Assembly (NCBI RefSeq): GCF_030811595.1
Contig: NZ_JAUSRB010000002.1
Coordinates: 6,448,001 to 6,512,000, forward strand
Reading direction: 5' to 3'
DNA: 64,000 nucleotides
From: Streptosporangium brasiliense
GTDB taxonomy: Bacteria; Actinomycetota; Actinomycetes; Streptosporangiales; Streptosporangiaceae
In this document: piece after piece, positions 52,004 to 60,385 of the stretch
Layout: each line of letters starts with the position of its first letter
Position numbering within the stretch: position 1 is the first letter of the stretch
Notes under the pieces: generated by a model
Databases searched by the model: none
Told to the model about the DNA's origin: nothing
The model's input: the letters and a program-made list of their open reading frames with translations, nothing else
Made by a program: the position numbers and the translations under genes

Positions 52004-52816
52004 TCAGGTCATGTCCCAGAGCAGGCGGTAGTAGGCGATGCGCTCGGGGTCCGGGGTGATCCCGTAGGCGTCGTACATGACGCCGTCGTATCCCGGGCCG
52101 TAGTTCCACTCCATGCTCCACGCCGCGACGGCCAGGTCGGCCCATCGGTCGGCCACCCCGAGCGAACCGAGATCGACGTGCGCGGCGAACGTGCCGTCGT
52201 CGTGCAGCAGCGTGTTGGGGACGCACGCGTCCCCGTGGCAGACGACCAGGCGGTCGATCGAGGGCGGCTCCCCGATGCGCGCCCGGGCCTGCGCGAGTTC
52301 GAGGTGACGGTGCTCAGGGAACCAGTCGGCCGGCCCCTTGCCGTCGGCGATGCGCTCGTCGGCGCGTGCGAGCCGTCGAGCGACGCTCCATTCGAACGGG
52401 CACCGCTCCACGGGCAGGGCGTCGTGGAGCAGGCGCAGTCCTCGGCCGATCGCGGCCGCCGCGGTCGCCGGGTCGGCGATCCATCGGGGGTCCACCGCCG
52501 ACAGGCCCGGGAGCGCCGCGGTGACCAGCCACGCGCCGTCGGCGTCGGCGCCGTGCTCGATGACTCGCGGGACGTTCACCCACTGCTGCGCCCAGGCCAG
52601 GCGCTCGGCCTCGCCGGGGAGGTCGATCTCCGGGGTGCCGGCGGCGACCCACTTGGCGTATCTGGTGCTGTCGTGCCCGTTTCCGAGGCGGAAGGTCAGG
52701 CCACCGAGCTCGTTGCGCCACACCGGAGTGATGGTGTCGCCGCCGGCGAGCGCCGCGATGACGTCGGGGACGGCCACGGGGCCGGTCGGGATCTCGGAGA
52801 TGACAGGGTGGCTCAT
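52004..52816 (-). CDS. aminoglycoside phosphotransferase, APH(3')-like
   Basis: A 270-residue kinase-fold protein close to APH(3') in length and layout. The catalytic loop is LVVCHGDACVPNTLL (HGDxxxPN) and the metal-binding block HVDLGSLGVADRWADLAVA follows; the N-terminal lobe includes GLTFRLGNGHDSTRYAKWV. APH(3') enzymes phosphorylate the 3'-hydroxyl of kanamycin-type drugs with ATP. The frame extends upstream to 53248, but homology begins at ATG 52816. Drug specificity cannot be told from sequence. Confidence 0.88.
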   Translation of the reverse strand: MSHPVISEIPTGPVAVPDVIAALAGGDTITPVWRNELGGLTFRLGNGHDSTRYAKWVAAGTPEIDLPGEAERLAWAQQWVNVPRVIEHGADADGAWLVTAALPGLSAVDPRWIADPATAAAAIGRGLRLLHDALPVERCPFEWSVARRLARADERIADGKGPADWFPEHRHLELAQARARIGEPPSIDRLVVCHGDACVPNTLLHDDGTFAAHVDLGSLGVADRWADLAVAAWSMEWNYGPGYDGVMYDAYGITPDPERIAYYRLLWDMT

Positions 52817-52941
52817 GGAGACAGGATCCTTCCCGGGGGCGGTGCCGGTGACAACTGGTTTTCGGGGGGAAGGGCCCGCCGGTGGGAGTGGGCGGCGCTG
52901 TCCCGGTGCCGGCGCCGGGTCCGGCGAGCGTGTCCGTCCGC

Positions 52942-53059
52942 GCGGCCGGGGCCGGGCCGCCTGCCGCCTGCGCTTGGCGGAGTACACCTCCACGACCGCG
53001 GTCGGATCGGGTACGGAGCCCAGGCAGTCCACCAGCGTCGCCACGTCCTCGAGCGCCTG
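52942..53059 (-). pseudogene. C-terminal scrap of a FAD-dependent monooxygenase
   Basis: The reverse strand reads QALEDVATLVDCLGSVPDPT, then VVEVYSAKRRRQA. This matches the end of the FAD domain in class A flavin monooxygenases (the usual NQALEDAxxLAxxL followed by YExxRRPR). Nothing of the rest of the enzyme is present. It stops abruptly at a palindrome (53062), suggesting a rearrangement join. Confidence 0.6.
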
Positions 53060-53061
53060 GG

Positions 53062-53107
53062 AAGTAGTACTACTTCTTGTAGAGGATCGGTGCCGCCGTC
53101 TACAAGA
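53062..53107. repeat. palindrome and adjoining inverted repeat at the relic boundary
   Basis: GAAGTAGTACTACTTC is a perfect 16-nt palindrome (53062-53077). Directly overlapping its end, CTTGTAGA (53077-53084) pairs with TCTACAAG (53100-53107). GATCGGTGCCGCC is echoed as GATCCGTGCCGCC at 53110-53122. It lies 246 nt upstream of the phosphotransferase start; operator, terminator or recombination scar are all possible. Confidence 0.5.
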
Positions 53108-53207
53108 TCCCGATCCGTGCCGCCCGCCGGGTCCGGCCCCGGTGGTCCTCAGCCCCGGCTCCTGCCGGTCGACGGGGTAGGGGCCGATGGCCTCGTCCGG
53201 CGCGGGG

Positions 53208-53915
53208 TCATTCCTCGACGGCTCCGCCCACGGCCCGCAGATGATCACGGAAGCTCAGGGAAGGCTCCTGCCGGCGCCGGGCGAGATAGGTGTCGAACCG
53301 CAGCTGAGCGCGTAGGGAGACACCTTCGCGGATCCGTTCGGCCTGGTGCCGTTCGGTGTCGCGGATCGTCTCGGCGAGCGTGAGGAGGTCCGCGGCGCGA
53401 GTGGCCGGCACGAAGAGCACACCGTCGTCATCGCCCAGGACCACGTCCTCGCCGCTGACCGTCAGATCTCCCACGCCGGCCGATCCCAGAGCGTCGTGGG
53501 GGCGGGCGTCCAGGCGTAGCGGGCCGGTCGGGATCGCCCCCAGGCTGAAGACCGGCAGCCCGATCGCCCGTATGTCGGCTGTGTCGCGGTGCAGCCCCCA
53601 GATCACGATTCCGTCCAGCCCGGCAGCCTGAGCCTCCAGGACCACCAGATCGCCGACGCACGCCTCGTCGAGCCGCCCGCCGTTGTCGACCACCAGCACA
53701 TCGCCGGGCGCGGCCCCTTCGAAGGCCTCCAGGAAGACGTCGACGCTGCCGACGTGCCGAGCAGGGCACACGCGCCCGGCCAGGCGGCTCCCGGGCGCTA
53801 CGCTCCGCAGGTGCGCCGGGGCGCACCGCACCGGGACCCGGGCGCGGATGCACGCGTCCGCCAGATGGGCGGTGGTCAGAGTCGCGAACCGTCGCCGAAG
53901 CTCGTGGCGATCCAT
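53208..53915 (-). CDS. RraA-like / 4-hydroxy-4-methyl-2-oxoglutarate aldolase family protein
   Basis: A 235-residue protein with the RraA fold: TLTTAHLADACIRARVPVRC, GDVLVVDNGGRLDEACVGDL, and the aldolase-type Arg-Asp pair in GIVIWGLHRDTADI, followed by LPVFSLGAIPTGP. Members are either divalent-metal aldolases/decarboxylases or RNase E inhibitors; in an actinomycete the former is more likely. ATG 53915 is 9 nt after GGAGG. Substrate unknown. Confidence 0.85.
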   Translation of the reverse strand: MDRHELRRRFATLTTAHLADACIRARVPVRCAPAHLRSVAPGSRLAGRVCPARHVGSVDVFLEAFEGAAPGDVLVVDNGGRLDEACVGDLVVLEAQAAGLDGIVIWGLHRDTADIRAIGLPVFSLGAIPTGPLRLDARPHDALGSAGVGDLTVSGEDVVLGDDDGVLFVPATRAADLLTLAETIRDTERHQAERIREGVSLRAQLRFDTYLARRRQEPSLSFRDHLRAVGGAVEE

Positions 53916-54067
53916 ACCGTGCTTCCTCCCGCCGTCCGCCCGAGGTGTCGTCGTCCTCGAGGCTCGCATGTCGAGGACGCGACATCAATCGGCGGGGTGC
54001 CGGATACGGCACGGGCCGGGATCCGCGCCTTCCGGCTGCGGGTCCCGGCCCGTGGCGGGTGCTGAGG

Positions 54068-54271
54068 TCAGGCCGGGACGATGTTCTCGGCCTGCGGGCC
54101 CTTCTGGCCCTGCGTGACGTCGAATGACACCTTCTGGCCTTCCTGCAGCTCGCGGTAGCCCTGGCCGGCGATGTTCGAGAAGTGAGCGAAGACGTCAGCG
54201 CCGCCGCCGTCCTGCTCGATGAAGCCGAAGCCCTTTTCCGCGTTGAACCACTTCACGGTGCCGGTAGCCAT
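54068..54271 (-). CDS. cold-shock protein (CspA family)
   Basis: A 67-residue single cold-shock domain with both RNA-binding motifs, [11 protein letters not shown] and DVFAHFSNI. It starts [17 protein letters not shown]. These proteins act as RNA chaperones. The ATG follows AGAAGGAGATCG. Upstream on the same strand is a long untranslated leader with a perfect hairpin (54299-54323) and a terminator-like stem with T-run (54364-54399), suggesting control at the leader RNA. Confidence 0.95.
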   Translation of the reverse strand: MATGTVKWFNAEKGFGFIEQDGGGADVFAHFSNIAGQGYRELQEGQKVSFDVTQGQKGPQAENIVPA

Positions 54272-54298
54272 GTCGATCTCCTTCTGTAGGGGCAGAGC

Positions 54299-54323
54299 CG
54301 GAATCCGCACTGCACGGATTCCG
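54299..54323 (-). promoter_or_regulatory. leader hairpin upstream of the cold-shock gene
   Basis: CGGAATCCG and CGGATTCCG form a perfect 9-bp stem with a 7-nt loop, 27 nt upstream of the start codon. It is close to the ribosome site and may influence translation or transcript stability. Confidence 0.6.
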
Positions 54324-54363
54324 TGTCGCCGTGATGAGCCCATCCGGAGATGACCGGCAGAAC

Positions 54364-54399
54364 AAAAATGCACCTGAGGGTCACATCCCGTCAGGTGCA
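54364..54399 (-). terminator. Rho-independent terminator-like stem in or before the cold-shock leader
   Basis: On the minus strand TGCACCTGA and TCAGGTGCA form a perfect 9-bp stem; the internal CGGG/CCC adds pairing. ATTTTTG follows at once. It lies 92 nt upstream of the cold-shock ATG. It either ends a transcript from the DUF1266 side or attenuates the cold-shock gene. The 299 nt beyond it (54400-54698) show no gene. Confidence 0.75.
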
Positions 54400-54698
54400 C
54401 ACAGAGTTTCATGGGTACCACAACCGCAACTGGGTTCACCGTAGCACCTGCGCGGGCCGGTGTACGAGCAGGTCCGGTCACGGTCCCGGGCCACGTGCGC
54501 GTACCGGGCGGCGAGGCGGGGCGCCTGCTCGGGGGGCTGGCCGGCCGGCAGCTTCTCCAGGCCGTCCGCGACTACGCGCGCGACCAGCGCCTACCGCCCG
54601 GCCGGCCGTACCGGGGCTCGGGCGGTGCCGGCGGCCGCGGCGGCTGCGACGGGCCGGACGGGCGGCGCGGGGAAGCCGGTGCGGGGCGGCCCGGAGGC

Positions 54699-55949
54699 TC
54701 AGTGCAGGGTGATCGCCGCCCAGGGACTCTCCGGGTCGCTCATCAGCGCCCGGTGGGCCTGCAGCACCGTTGTGTACCACTCCCCGAACGTATCCTCGTC
54801 GAAGTGGAGGCAGCGGCCCAGGACGTATCCGGCCGAGAACTCCGCCCATGAGCCGTAGACGCTCTGGACGCTCTTGCCCGCCCTCTCGATCGCGGCGTGC
54901 ATCTCCTGCTCGGTCGCGTACCGGGCACCCCGCCCCCAGCGGGCCATCATCGTGGCGCGGCCCAGGTCCCAGGCGGCGACGGACCGCACATACCCGTCAG
55001 GTGGCAGCAGTCCGTCGGCCCTGAACCGTGCCTCGTAGCGTGTCACCTCGCCCACCAGCCCGCGTAGCCGGGCGACGAACCCGTCGAGCTCGTCAGGGTC
55101 GGTGCCCTCCTCCGCCTGCCGGCGTATGGAGGTCTCGACGAGGTCGCGCCACGCCACGGGATCGACGCGCTCGCCTCCCGACCCGTGGGCGAGCCGGACC
55201 CGCGTCCCGAGCACGAAGTCCCAGACCCAGGGGCTGACCTCGCAGGTGAGCAGCCGCTCCTGCGTGCTGTGCCAGTCGTCGCGGGTGAAGACGTTCCAGG
55301 ACTCCGCCAGCCGCTCGACCTCGTTGCTGTAGCCGGCGCCGTGCCAGTGGAGCGTGTTCCAGGCGTCTCCGTTGGAGTAGCACAGGTGCGCCCCGCAGGC
55401 CAGGCCGCGCAGCATCGCCTCGTCCGCGGGGGCGCCGGTCCGGCGCGTCTCGACGCGGTCGCACAGCTCATCGGGGCGGAACAGCTCCTCGTGGAGCTCG
55501 CCCCAGATCTCCCGCTCCTCCTCGTCGGCGAGGATCCACTGGGCACACGGCGTCTCGGCGTTGACGGCCAGGATCTCCACGCCGTCGGGCCAGATGGCCG
55601 CCAGGCCGCCGAGGGTGACGAATTCGTACACCACCTCGGGATGCGGCCGGGGCAGCACGCCCACCGTGTACGTGAGCACGACCCGGCGCCCGTCGTCCAG
55701 CGCCGCAAGCGTCACCGGCCGCCGCCCTCGCTCGTCGGCGGCGGCCTCCAAGGACACGGGCCGGTAGAGCCCTTCGGCGGCGACGGATCGCAGGTATTCG
55801 TACCCCGCGCGGTCGTCTCCCGCCTCGTCCTCCCGGCACAGCTCATACAGCCGCTGCTCGCGGGCGGCGGGAGCGCGCCATGGACTCCCGTCCTGAGGAT
55901 CTTGCAGGGAAGGGAGTATTTCCTCGTGCATCTCGTCACCGGTGAGCAT
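54699..55949 (-). CDS. DUF1266-domain protein
   Basis: About 416 residues. The C-terminal quarter matches DUF1266: VAAWDLGRATMMARWGRGAR, then SWAEFSAGYVLGRCLHFDED and SPWAAITLH. The N-terminal part (YELCREDEAGDDRAGYEYLR, EFVTLGGLAAIWPDGVEILA) is unassigned. DUF1266 proteins occur near polymorphic toxin loci in some bacteria, but nothing here points to that. The start could be ATG 55949 or 55931. Confidence 0.75.
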   Translation of the reverse strand: MLTGDEMHEEILPSLQDPQDGSPWRAPAAREQRLYELCREDEAGDDRAGYEYLRSVAAEGLYRPVSLEAAADERGRRPVTLAALDDGRRVVLTYTVGVLPRPHPEVVYEFVTLGGLAAIWPDGVEILAVNAETPCAQWILADEEEREIWGELHEELFRPDELCDRVETRRTGAPADEAMLRGLACGAHLCYSNGDAWNTLHWHGAGYSNEVERLAESWNVFTRDDWHSTQERLLTCEVSPWVWDFVLGTRVRLAHGSGGERVDPVAWRDLVETSIRRQAEEGTDPDELDGFVARLRGLVGEVTRYEARFRADGLLPPDGYVRSVAAWDLGRATMMARWGRGARYATEQEMHAAIERAGKSVQSVYGSWAEFSAGYVLGRCLHFDEDTFGEWYTTVLQAHRALMSDPESPWAAITLH

Positions 55950-56035
55950 GAGCGAAAATATAGCGAGACTCCGCTCGGCCGTTTCCGGCCTCGGCCGGGA
56001 CGTCGGCCGTCCCTCGTCGGCAGCCGGTGGGGGGC

Positions 56036-57283
56036 CTAGCCGGCGCGCCAGAGCGCTCCGCGGGACTGTTCCGCCGAGGCGACCGAGCCCAGCGCGTAGA
56101 TTCCGTGGTCGGTGGCCACCAGGTCGGTGACGTGCGGCTCCGTGCCCTGGTCGGCGGGCGGGCGCTCCCTGGTCCAGCGCCCGCCGCTGAGGTGCCACAG
56201 CGTCGACTCCGTCGTCACCGTCCACAGCCCGCCGTCCCCGTCCGGCACCGCGTCCACGAACGCGCCGTCGAAGTTCTCCCGGTGGAAGGGGCCCCACGTG
56301 CAGCTCCACCTGCCCTGCGCGTGGCGCAGCGCCACCAGCCGTCCGGCGTTGGTGTCCTCGCCCTCCTCCAGGTAGTGGGTGCCGAACGCCGCCGCCCCGA
56401 GCACCCATGTCTCGTCCGCGCCGACGACCGCGACGGCCTGCGGGTAGAAGGCGCCGCCCTGAGTGTCATGGATGGCCTCCTCCGCGTTGATCCGCAGCGC
56501 GAACTCCACCACCTGCGGGGTGCCCTCGCGCAACCGCACGGCCTTGGACCCCGCGGCGGGCACGGCCCAGACCTCCTTGCCCTCCTCCGAGCCGAACAGC
56601 CGATATTCGGCGGATGCCCCCTCGGCGCCCTGGTCGGCGGGCAGGTCCATCCGCTCCCAGCCCGTGCCGTCCCAGTGGACGGCGGTGGCGCCGGAGCTCA
56701 CCCAGCCGCCGTGCGCGTCGGCGGGGCGGTCCTCTCCCCCCTGATCCGGCACGGTCCTGTCCTGGTCCGGCACGGTCACCGTCAGCTCCCGCCACCCGTC
56801 GCCCTCACGCACGCCCCCCTTCCACGCCTCCGCCCCCGGGCTGACCGCCCAGATCCCGCCGTCGGGACTCGTCGCCAGGGCCTTGACGCCTTTCATGCCG
56901 GGCGGCACGGCCATCGTCTCCCAGCGGCCGTCCTTCCACCGGACCGGCGTCGCGGGGTTCTCCCCCGTGTCGCGCAGCGCCCACAGCGTGCCGGCCGAGG
57001 CCGCCGCGCCGCCGCGGAGGGCGCCCTCCTCGGTCACCGAGAGCAGCTCCCAGCCCGGCCGGACGGAGGCCACCTGGAACCCGTCGGCGGTGCGGGCCGG
57101 CTCCGGGCAGTCCGTCCGCGAGACGATCACCGCCTGCGCGCTCCCGCCGACGGGCGAGGCCATCGGCACGGCCACGGGCGCGGCCGCCCCGGTGGGCGTG
57201 CTCGCCGGTTCTTCCGCCCCTGACGCGCACCCGCCTGAGACCAGCGCGAGCGACACCGCCACCACCGCACCCACCCGCCGCAT
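56036..57283 (-). CDS. lipoprotein with propeller-like repeats
   Basis: A 415-residue lipoprotein. Signal peptide MRRVGAVVAVSLALVSGGC with a clear lipobox at Cys19. The mature part has repeating WALRDTG, IWAVSPG, VHWDGTGWERM, VWAVPA, LWTVTTESTLWHLSGGRW and IYALGSV segments, in the manner of a Tyr/Trp-rich beta-propeller. ATG 57283 is 4 nt after GGCGGAGG. Role unknown; probably an extracytoplasmic binding or sensing protein. Confidence 0.8.
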   Translation of the reverse strand: MRRVGAVVAVSLALVSGGCASGAEEPASTPTGAAAPVAVPMASPVGGSAQAVIVSRTDCPEPARTADGFQVASVRPGWELLSVTEEGALRGGAAASAGTLWALRDTGENPATPVRWKDGRWETMAVPPGMKGVKALATSPDGGIWAVSPGAEAWKGGVREGDGWRELTVTVPDQDRTVPDQGGEDRPADAHGGWVSSGATAVHWDGTGWERMDLPADQGAEGASAEYRLFGSEEGKEVWAVPAAGSKAVRLREGTPQVVEFALRINAEEAIHDTQGGAFYPQAVAVVGADETWVLGAAAFGTHYLEEGEDTNAGRLVALRHAQGRWSCTWGPFHRENFDGAFVDAVPDGDGGLWTVTTESTLWHLSGGRWTRERPPADQGTEPHVTDLVATDHGIYALGSVASAEQSRGALWRAG

Positions 57284-57378
57284 GAAGCCTCCGCCCTCGT
57301 CCATGTCGGTCTGAGGAGACTGCTGACGCCTGTCCTCAGAAGTCGATCATGACTCTCGGTCGCGCTGATCCATCGTAC

Positions 57379-57927
57379 TTACCGGTCGGAGCCCTGGGGT
57401 GGTTCCTCGGTCGGGAACAGGATCAGGCTCATCAGGCGGGGTACGCGGCCGGGGCCGGGCTGGTTGGCCGCCCGGGCGGCGAAGACGGCGCGTAGCTCGT
57501 CGGCCATCTCCGTGATCTCGTCATGGCTGAGCCAGACGACGCCCTGCCGGTAGCCCACGGAGTCGGCGGCCGGGTCGGCGCCGTCCCGGTCGAGGTAGGC
57601 GTTGAACTCGGCGAGCAGGGCGGCCATGGCCGCGGCGAAGCCCCGGCGGTGTTCCTCCAGCGTCATCGACGCGCCCGCGCGGGCGTCGATCGCGGTCCGC
57701 TCGCCGCGTAGCCGGTAGTGGCGTTCCACGGCGCCGCGCACGCGCTGCTCGTCGGCGACCTCCAGCACTCCCCCCTCGGCCAGCAGGCCGACGTGCCGGT
57801 AGACGGTGGTCTTGGGGACGTCGGACAGGCGGGCGCACAGCTCGGATGTGGTGCGGGCGCGCCCTCCGGACATGGCGTGCACGATGCGCAGCCGCACCGG
57901 GTGCAGGAGCAGGTCAAGCGTATCCAC
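57379..57927 (-). CDS. winged-helix (ArsR/HTH_20-like) repressor of the esterase gene
   Basis: About 182 residues: DLLLHPVRLRIVHAMSGGRA, TSELCARLSDVPKTTVYRHV and LLAEGGVLEVADEQRVRGAV form the HTH and wing; a helical C-terminal part follows (EEHRRGFAAAMAALLAEFNA). An ATG at 57975 is in frame, but its codons run through the operator palindrome, so I prefer the GTG at 57927, although AGGAG is only 1 nt before it. It is divergent from the erythromycin-esterase-like gene and probably represses it. Confidence 0.8.
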   Translation of the reverse strand: MDTLDLLLHPVRLRIVHAMSGGRARTTSELCARLSDVPKTTVYRHVGLLAEGGVLEVADEQRVRGAVERHYRLRGERTAIDARAGASMTLEEHRRGFAAAMAALLAEFNAYLDRDGADPAADSVGYRQGVVWLSHDEITEMADELRAVFAARAANQPGPGRVPRLMSLILFPTEEPPQGSDR

Positions 57928-57952
57928 GCTCCTAAGGTCCCATATCTGGTAC

Positions 57953-57972
57953 CGTTCCCAAAATTGGGAACG
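57953..57972. promoter_or_regulatory. perfect operator palindrome upstream of the esterase gene
   Basis: CGTTCCCAA and TTGGGAACG, 9-bp perfect arms around AA. It ends 18 nt before the esterase ATG, next to its AAGGAG site, and lies between the two divergent genes. A bound repressor would block both. Confidence 0.8.
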
Positions 57973-57990
57973 CATGAGAAGGAGTCCGCG

Positions 57991-59319
57991 ATGACCATGG
58001 AAACCTCGGCGGCCCGGCTGAACAGCCGGGCGGTGCTGCCGCTGCGCACGCTGGACCCGGCCCGGCCGTTGGACGACCTCGAATGGCTGGACGAGGCCGT
58101 CGGTGACGCACGGGTGGTGGCGATCGGCGAGAGCGCGCACTACAACCGCGAGTTCTTCCAGCTCCGCCACCGCCTGCTGCGCTATCTGGTGGAGCGGCAC
58201 GGGTTCAGCGCCTACGCGATGGAGACCGGATCCGTCGAAGGACGGCTGGTCGACGGCTGGGTCCGAGGCGGCGGTGAGGACCGGCTCGGCCGGGTCATGG
58301 CGGACGGCCTGACGTCGCTGATGGGACTGTGGACGCCGATGCGCGCCCACCTGGAGTGGATGCGGCGGCACAACAGCGGCGCCGCGCGCCCGGTCGGCTT
58401 CCACGGGATCGACCTGCCCGGCTCGATGGTCTCCCTGCTGCCCGGCCTGGACGCCGTGATCGCCTACCTCGCGCGGGCCGACCCTGAATTCCGGATCGAC
58501 CCGGGCATCCGGGAGACGGCCGCCGCCTTCGCGGCGCCGTCCGCGTTCTCCGCGCCCGCGGCCATCGCCGCCTACGGGAAGCTCACACCCCAGGCCAGGG
58601 ACGCACTCACCGCGGGCCTGGCCGACCTCGCCGCGCGCATGACGGGCCGGCGTCTGGACTACCTCCGACGGACCACCCTCGACGCCTACGAGCGCGCGCT
58701 CCACGCACTGCGCGTCACGGTGACCCTCGACGCGATCATCCGCGCGATGGCCCGCGGCGACCAGCAGACCGTGATGTTCGACCGCGACGCCGCGATCGCG
58801 GACACGGTCGAATGGATCCTGCGCGGCGAGGAGCGGATCGTCCTCGCCGCCCACAACGGCCACGTCCAACGCTGGCCCTGCGCCATTCCCGGCACACCCG
58901 CGGCGACGTCGATGGGCATGCATCTCGCCGATCGATTGGGTGAGGACTATCTCGTCATCGGCACGACCTCGGGGACCGGCCAGACCCTCAACGTGACCGC
59001 CGACTTCTTCACCGGCACGCTCTTCACCGCGATGGAGGCGCCCCGGCCCGGCAGCCTTGACGCGCTCATGGACGCGAGCCACGACGGCCCCTTCGCGACC
59101 GACCTCCGCCGACTGTCGCCCGCCGACGCCGACGCCGTCCGGGCCGCCTCGCGGCAGCGCGCCGGCAACGGGACGTCCTACTCCGACCTGAGCCCGCTGG
59201 ACGCCTTCGACATCGTCGTGCACCTGCCGTACGTCACGGCGGCCGAGCCCGACGCCGCCGCGCTCGCCCACTCACCCCGGGACGTGCAAGAGGCGTTCTC
59301 CCGGTGGAAGCCGGAGTAA
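57991..59319 (+). CDS. erythromycin-esterase-family protein
   Basis: A 442-residue protein of the EreA/EreB superfamily, which opens macrolide lactones by hydrolysis. The catalytic region VVAIGESAHYNREFFQLRHR (GESxH) and YAMETGSVEG lie near residues 40-85, and a later metal/acid-base region VLAAHNGHVQRWP lies near 290. The whole length fits. The family also includes enzymes for other substrates, so macrolide resistance is plausible, not shown. ATG after GAGAAGGAG. Controlled by the divergent winged-helix gene. Confidence 0.88.
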   Translation: MTMETSAARLNSRAVLPLRTLDPARPLDDLEWLDEAVGDARVVAIGESAHYNREFFQLRHRLLRYLVERHGFSAYAMETGSVEGRLVDGWVRGGGEDRLGRVMADGLTSLMGLWTPMRAHLEWMRRHNSGAARPVGFHGIDLPGSMVSLLPGLDAVIAYLARADPEFRIDPGIRETAAAFAAPSAFSAPAAIAAYGKLTPQARDALTAGLADLAARMTGRRLDYLRRTTLDAYERALHALRVTVTLDAIIRAMARGDQQTVMFDRDAAIADTVEWILRGEERIVLAAHNGHVQRWPCAIPGTPAATSMGMHLADRLGEDYLVIGTTSGTGQTLNVTADFFTGTLFTAMEAPRPGSLDALMDASHDGPFATDLRRLSPADADAVRAASRQRAGNGTSYSDLSPLDAFDIVVHLPYVTAAEPDAAALAHSPRDVQEAFSRWKPE

Positions 59320-59394
59320 CACCGGCCGGTCCCGGGCGCCGGCGCCGAGCAGGAGGTCGATGAGGGCGGCGCCGCGGGCGTGTCCCTGACGGGA

Positions 59395-60279
59395 TCAGCT
59401 CACCGTGGAGAAGAGGCTCGAGCGCAACGCCTCCGCGTTGGCGGCCAGGAACTCCCCGAACGTACGGGGCGAGCGGCCCGTGAGGTCCCGCACCGCCGTC
59501 GTCGTGGCCGCCAGGGAGCCGGTCGCCACCTGCCGGGAGAGCTCGGCCACGTCGTCGGCGAACCGCGCCGGCACCCCCTTCTCCCGCAACGCCGCGGCGA
59601 GCTCGTCAGGGGGCAGCTGGACCTGGCCCACGGTGCGGCCCAGCACGGCCGAGATCTCACGCGCGATCTCGGCGTAGGTCAGCGCCTGCGGGCCCGTCAG
59701 CACGTACGTCTCACCCAGGCCGTGCGGTCCGGTCAGCAGGGCGGCGGCGCAGGCGGCGATGTCGTCGCAGTCGACATACGACACCGGGGCGCCCCCGTAG
59801 GCGTCCACGAGCCTGCCTCCGACGGTGAAGGCGCCGGCGCCGGTGAGGAAGTTCTGCATGAACCCGCTGGGCTGCAGCATCGTCCAGGCCGGCCCGGACG
59901 CCTTGAGGTACTCCTCGATCTCCCAGTGCGCGCCCTCGGCCAGCCTGCCGCCACGGCGGGCGTGCCAGACCGACACCTTCACCACCCTCGACACCCCGGC
60001 GGCGCGTGCCGCGTCGATGGCGGCCTTCTGCTGGCGGATCATCGGCTGCGCGCCGTCCGCCGGCTGGGCTCCGCCCGCGTTGAGAAAGAGCCGGTCGACA
60101 CCTTCCATGGCGGGGACGAGCGAGGCCGGGTCGTCGAAGTCGCCCACGACGGTCGCACAGCCCAGGGCCCGCCCCTTCTCCTGGTCGCGGACCATGGCCT
60201 TGACCGGCGCCCCCCGGCTGAGGAGGGCGCGTACGAGAGGCGTGCCGATGGAACCGGTGGCTCCGGTGACCAGAATCAT
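59395..60279 (-). CDS. NmrA/SDR-type NAD(P)-binding protein
   Basis: A 294-residue atypical short-chain dehydrogenase-fold protein. The dinucleotide motif is MILVTGATGSIGTPLVRALL; GDFDDPASLVPAMEGVDRLF and VKVSVWHARRGGRLAEGAHW follow; there is no YxxxK pair. These are NmrA/QOR2-like proteins acting as redox sensors or reductases. The ATG follows GGAGGACACATC. It is divergent from a TetR gene with tandem operator repeats between. Confidence 0.88.
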   Translation of the reverse strand: MILVTGATGSIGTPLVRALLSRGAPVKAMVRDQEKGRALGCATVVGDFDDPASLVPAMEGVDRLFLNAGGAQPADGAQPMIRQQKAAIDAARAAGVSRVVKVSVWHARRGGRLAEGAHWEIEEYLKASGPAWTMLQPSGFMQNFLTGAGAFTVGGRLVDAYGGAPVSYVDCDDIAACAAALLTGPHGLGETYVLTGPQALTYAEIAREISAVLGRTVGQVQLPPDELAAALREKGVPARFADDVAELSRQVATGSLAATTTAVRDLTGRSPRTFGEFLAANAEALRSSLFSTVS

Positions 60280-60330
60280 GATGTGTCCTCCGAAAGGCGG
60301 CCGACGACGAAGAGGCAGCCGACGATAAAC

Positions 60331-60369
60331 TGAGGTTGCCTCGAGAACACTATCTTGAGGGTGCCTCGA
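60331..60369. promoter_or_regulatory. repeated TetR operator
   Basis: TGAGGTTGCCTCGA (60331-60344) and TGAGGGTGCCTCGA (60356-60369) differ at one base and repeat with a 25-bp period. Each holds the half-sites GAGG and CCTC. They lie in the 106-nt gap between the NmrA-like and TetR genes. Confidence 0.75.
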
Positions 60370-60385
60370 ATTACTGGGACCACAC

